Under the pieces are notes generated by a model. The model worked only from the letters and a program-made list of their open reading frames with translations. It was not told the origin of the DNA and ran no database searches. 64,000 bases of DNA, taken from contig NZ_VTTO01000006.1 of assembly GCF_008364825.1 (NCBI RefSeq), forward strand, positions 124,001 to 188,000. Reading direction: 5' to 3'. Position numbers and translations under genes: made by a program. The DNA is from Azospirillum sp. B21 (GTDB taxonomy: Bacteria; Pseudomonadota; Alphaproteobacteria; Azospirillales; Azospirillaceae). Shown one piece after another: positions 61,167 to 64,000 of this stretch (its first letter is position 1; every line of letters starts with the position of its first letter).

Positions 61167-62205
61167 ACCGCGCACCGATACCCCGCTCGCCCTGCGGCTG
61201 CTGGCGCCGGTGGGCGCCGTGGTCGCGGCGCTGGCGCTCTGCGCCCTGCTGGTCGCCTGGACCGGCGCCCCGGTGCTGCGCGCCTATGGCCTGCTGTTCG
61301 AGGGGGCCGTCGGCTCCCGCTTCGCATTGACCGAGACGCTGACCCGCGCCACTCCGCTGATCCTGACCGGCCTCGCCGCCGCCGTCGCCTTCCGCGCCAA
61401 GCTGTGGAACATCGGGGCGGAGGGGCAGCTCTACATGGGCGCTCTCGCCGCCGTGGTGGTCGGCGGCGGCATGCTCGACCTGCCGGCCTGGGCGCTGATC
61501 CCGGTGGTGATGATCGCCGGCATGGCGGCGGGCGGCGTTACGCTGCTCGGCCCCGCCATGCTGAAGGTCCGCTTCGGCGTGGACGAGGTGGTGACGACAC
61601 TGCTGCTGAACTTCGTCGTTCTGCTGCTGGTGTCGATGCTGCTGGAAGGCCCCTTGAAAGACCCGATGGGCATGGGCTGGCCGCAGTCGGCGCCGGTCGC
61701 CGAGGCGGCGGAACTGCCAAAGCTGGTGGAGCGAACCCGCCTGCATGCCGGGCTGACCATCGCGCTCGGCCTGTCGGTTTTGCTGTGGCTGGTCGATACC
61801 CGGACCATCTGGGGCTACGAGAACCGCGCCGTCGGCGCCAACCCGCGCGCCGCCGCCTTCGCCGGCATGCCGGTGACGCGGATCATGCTGCGCACCGCCC
61901 TGCTGTCGGGCGGTCTCGCCGGGTTGGCCGGAGCGGCGGAGGTCTGCGGCCTGAAGGGCTACCTGACGCTCGACCTGTCGCCGGGCTTCGGCTACAGCGG
62001 CATCGTCGTCGCCATGCTGGCGCAGTTGCATCCGATCGGCGTGGTGGGGGCGGCGCTGTTCATCGCAGGCATCTTCGTCGGCGCCGACGCCATGAGCCGC
62101 GCCATGCCGGTTCCCAACTACATCGCCGACGTCCTGGTCGCCGCCAGCCTCTTGTGCATGCTGGTCGCCGGGCTGCTGGCGCGCTACCGGCTGCGGCGGG
62201 GGTAA
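61156..62205 (+). CDS. BMP importer permease 1
   Basis: 349 aa. ATG 61156 has GGAG seven bases upstream; an ATG six bases earlier is too close to that site. Overlaps the ATPase stop. About ten membrane helices of the BPD_transp_2 family, with AFRAKLWNIGAEGQLYMGALAA and RAAAFAGMPVTRIMLRTALLSGGLAGLAGA as family landmarks. Forms the channel with the next permease. Confidence 0.92.
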   Translation: MRLEPRTDTPLALRLLAPVGAVVAALALCALLVAWTGAPVLRAYGLLFEGAVGSRFALTETLTRATPLILTGLAAAVAFRAKLWNIGAEGQLYMGALAAVVVGGGMLDLPAWALIPVVMIAGMAAGGVTLLGPAMLKVRFGVDEVVTTLLLNFVVLLLVSMLLEGPLKDPMGMGWPQSAPVAEAAELPKLVERTRLHAGLTIALGLSVLLWLVDTRTIWGYENRAVGANPRAAAFAGMPVTRIMLRTALLSGGLAGLAGAAEVCGLKGYLTLDLSPGFGYSGIVVAMLAQLHPIGVVGAALFIAGIFVGADAMSRAMPVPNYIADVLVAASLLCMLVAGLLARYRLRRG

Positions 62206-62211
62206 GGGGTC

Positions 62212-63135
62212 ATGGATTTCCTGTCGATCATCCTCGACATCCTGCTGTCGGCCGCCTTCTGGACCGCGGTTTTGCGCATCGCCACCCCCTATGTGCTGGG
62301 CACGCTGGGCGAGCTGCTGTGCGAGCGGGCCGGCGTGCTGAATCTCGGCATTGAGGGCATCATGACGCTGGGCGCCATGGCCGGCTGGATGGCGGTCTAC
62401 CAGGGGGCCGATCTGTGGACCGGCGTGCTGGTGGCAGCCGCCTGCGGCGCGCTGCTCGGCCTGCTTCATGCGGCGCTGACCGTGCCGCTCGGCCTGTCCC
62501 AGCATGTGACCGGCATCGGCGTCACCCTGCTGGGCACCAGTCTTTCCTATTTCGTCTACCGCCTCGTCCTGCCGCAGGCCAGCACCCCGCCGACCATCGA
62601 GCCGTTCCAGCCGCTGGCCCTGCCCGGTGCCCTGGCCCAGACGCCGCTGACCTACCTCGCCTTCCTGCTGGTGGCGGTGGTCGCCTATGTGCTGTACCGC
62701 ACGCCGGTCGGGCTGGCAGTGCGGATGGTCGGCGAGAATCCGGCCGCGGCGGAGGCGCAGGGGCTGAACGTCACCGCCATCCGCGTCGGCGCGGTGATGG
62801 CGGGCAGCGCGCTGATGGCGCTGGCCGGCGCCTTCCTGACGCTGTCGGCCTTCAACGCCTTCTTCTTCAACATGGTGAATGGGCGCGGCTGGATCTGCAT
62901 CGCGCTGGTGGTCTTCGCCTCCTGGCGGCCGGGCAAGGCGATGCTGGGAGCCCTGCTGTTCGCCGTCTTCGATGCGCTGCAACTGCGGCTGCAGCAGGCG
63001 AGCGGCGGCGTCCTGCCCTACCAGCTGTTCCTGATGATGCCCTATCTGTTGAGCATCCTGGCGTTGGTTCTGGTGGCCCGCCGGGCCTCCTACCCGCGCG
63101 CCCTGATGATTCCGTACCGCAAAGGAGAACGCTGA
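62212..63135 (+). CDS. BMP importer permease 2
   Basis: 307 aa, ATG 62212. LGTLGELLCERAGVLNLGIEGIMTLGAM is the signature of the YufQ-type partner permease and MVGENPAAAEAQGLNVTAIRVGAVMAGSALMALAGAF is the coupling region. Its TGA overlaps the ATG of the deaminase gene. Completes the importer. Confidence 0.93.
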   Translation: MDFLSIILDILLSAAFWTAVLRIATPYVLGTLGELLCERAGVLNLGIEGIMTLGAMAGWMAVYQGADLWTGVLVAAACGALLGLLHAALTVPLGLSQHVTGIGVTLLGTSLSYFVYRLVLPQASTPPTIEPFQPLALPGALAQTPLTYLAFLLVAVVAYVLYRTPVGLAVRMVGENPAAAEAQGLNVTAIRVGAVMAGSALMALAGAFLTLSAFNAFFFNMVNGRGWICIALVVFASWRPGKAMLGALLFAVFDALQLRLQQASGGVLPYQLFLMMPYLLSILALVLVARRASYPRALMIPYRKGER

Positions 63136-64000
63136 TGTTCGATCTGATCCTGCGCCGCGCCACCCTGCCGGATGGCCGAAGCGGCATCGACATCGGCATC
63201 CGGGGTGGCCGCATCGCCGCGGTCGAGGCCAATCTGGCCGGAGAATCGGCCGCGGAGCTCGACGTCACCGGCCGGCTGGTCAGCCCGCCCTTCGTCGATC
63301 CCCATTTCCACATGGACAGCACGCTGAGCTACGGCATGCCGCGCGTGAACCAGAGCGGCACCCTGCTCGAGGGCATCGCCCTGTGGGGCGAGCTGAAGCC
63401 GCAGCTGGTGCAGGACGCCATCGTCGAGCGGGCGCTCGCCTACTGCGACTGGGCGGTCGGGCGCGGCCTGCTGGCGGTGCGCAGCCATGTCGATGTCTGC
63501 GACCCGCGCCTGCTGGCGGTGGAAGCCCTGCTGGACGTGAAGAAGCGCGTCGCGCCGTACCTCGACCTGCAGCTCGTCGCCTTCCCGCAGGATGGCGTCC
63601 TCCGTTCGCCGGGCTGCGAGGAGCTGCTGCGGCGCGCGCTGGGCATGGGCGTCGAGGTGGTCGGCGGCATTCCGCATTTCGAGCGCACCATGGCCGACGG
63701 CGCCGCCTCGGTCCGCCTGCTCTGCGAGATCGCGGCGGAGCGCGGCCTGCTGGTCGACATGCATTGCGACGAGACCGACGATCCAATGTCCCGCCATGTC
63801 GAGACCCTGGCCTACGAGACGCAGCGGCTCGGTCTGCATGGCCGGGTGACGGGATCGCACCTGACCTCCATGCACTCCATGGACAACTACTACGTCTCCA
63901 AGCTGATCCCGCTGATGGCGGAGGCCCGGCTGGGGGTGATCGCCAATCCGCTGATCAACATCACCATCCAGGGCCGCCACGACACCTATCCGAAGCGCCG
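63135..64000 (+). CDS. codA: Cytosine deaminase-like amidohydrolase (partial, runs off the window)
   Basis: 288 codons visible from ATG 63135, preceded by AAAGGAG and overlapping the permease stop. The metal motif DPHFHMDST (HxH), RSHVDVCDP, the HCDETDD segment and GSHLTSMHSMDN match CodA-type cytosine deaminases (family length about 410-430 aa, so roughly 130 residues are missing). It deaminates cytosine to uracil or a related nucleobase. Being last in the operon it points to a pyrimidine or related base as the imported compound. Confidence 0.88.
   Translation, partial: MFDLILRRATLPDGRSGIDIGIRGGRIAAVEANLAGESAAELDVTGRLVSPPFVDPHFHMDSTLSYGMPRVNQSGTLLEGIALWGELKPQLVQDAIVERALAYCDWAVGRGLLAVRSHVDVCDPRLLAVEALLDVKKRVAPYLDLQLVAFPQDGVLRSPGCEELLRRALGMGVEVVGGIPHFERTMADGAASVRLLCEIAAERGLLVDMHCDETDDPMSRHVETLAYETQRLGLHGRVTGSHLTSMHSMDNYYVSKLIPLMAEARLGVIANPLINITIQGRHDTYPKR

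Overview
The window is GC-rich, and its codon use and gene content point to an alphaproteobacterium of the Azospirillum type (Rhodospirillales/Azospirillaceae). That placement is an inference from protein style, not from a marker-gene search. It has two parts: the right-hand portion of an integrated lambda-like prophage (1 to about 26,100) and ordinary chromosome (about 26,100 to 64,000).

Prophage. A lambda-type head module runs leftward and leaves the window at base 1: small terminase, large terminase, gpW, portal, S49 protease, scaffold-like protein, and the first codons of what is probably a decoration protein. Further right lie a DNA methyltransferase, a degenerate stand-alone receiver domain, a Mu Gam-like nuclease inhibitor and a second tyrosine recombinase. 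Next come a BrnT/XRE toxin-antitoxin pair with its own operator and a 210-aa orphan gene with its own strong promoter. A leftward operon follows: antirepressor-like protein, a ParA broken in its P-loop, and a DUF3102-like protein. After an inserted AT-richer cassette come a replication protein with a DnaA-N-like end, two divergent regulators sharing TACCGTGA-type operators, an early rightward operon of small genes, and a tyrosine integrase ending about 250 bp before glmU. The inserted cassette (16,283-20,150, plus strand) has three overlapping genes: an ABC/OLD-type ATPase, a TOPRIM-like protein and a DUF262 protein. It looks like an anti-phage defence operon of a combination I do not recognise and is the best candidate for a new system.

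Chromosome, 26-44 kb. glmU and glmS make UDP-GlcNAc precursors. They are followed by tRNA-Arg(CCG) on the minus strand and a LacI-family regulator with two tandem operators. A complete ABC importer with a metallophosphoesterase comes next, then a second binding protein with a fused permease that has no ATPase of its own. After these lie a Gfo/Idh/MocA oxidoreductase, a zinc alcohol dehydrogenase and groES-groEL with a clear promoter and terminator.

Chromosome, 44-64 kb. This part starts with an HWE/HisKA_2 sensor kinase, a PQQ-type sugar dehydrogenase and a GNAT protein. A leftward catabolic operon follows (ABC importer plus a three-part opine/hydroxyproline/glycine-type oxidase), with a divergent IclR regulator whose gene is preceded by an IclR-type palindrome. 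A small heme-copper oxidase-like cluster follows, in which subunit II keeps its CuA ligands but subunit I has lost several active-site residues. The window ends in a BMP-type nucleobase/nucleoside ABC importer followed by a truncated codA-like deaminase. Two families of long palindromic intergenic repeats are scattered through the chromosome; one copy is read into the end of an oxidase gene and another supplies the apparent start of a permease.
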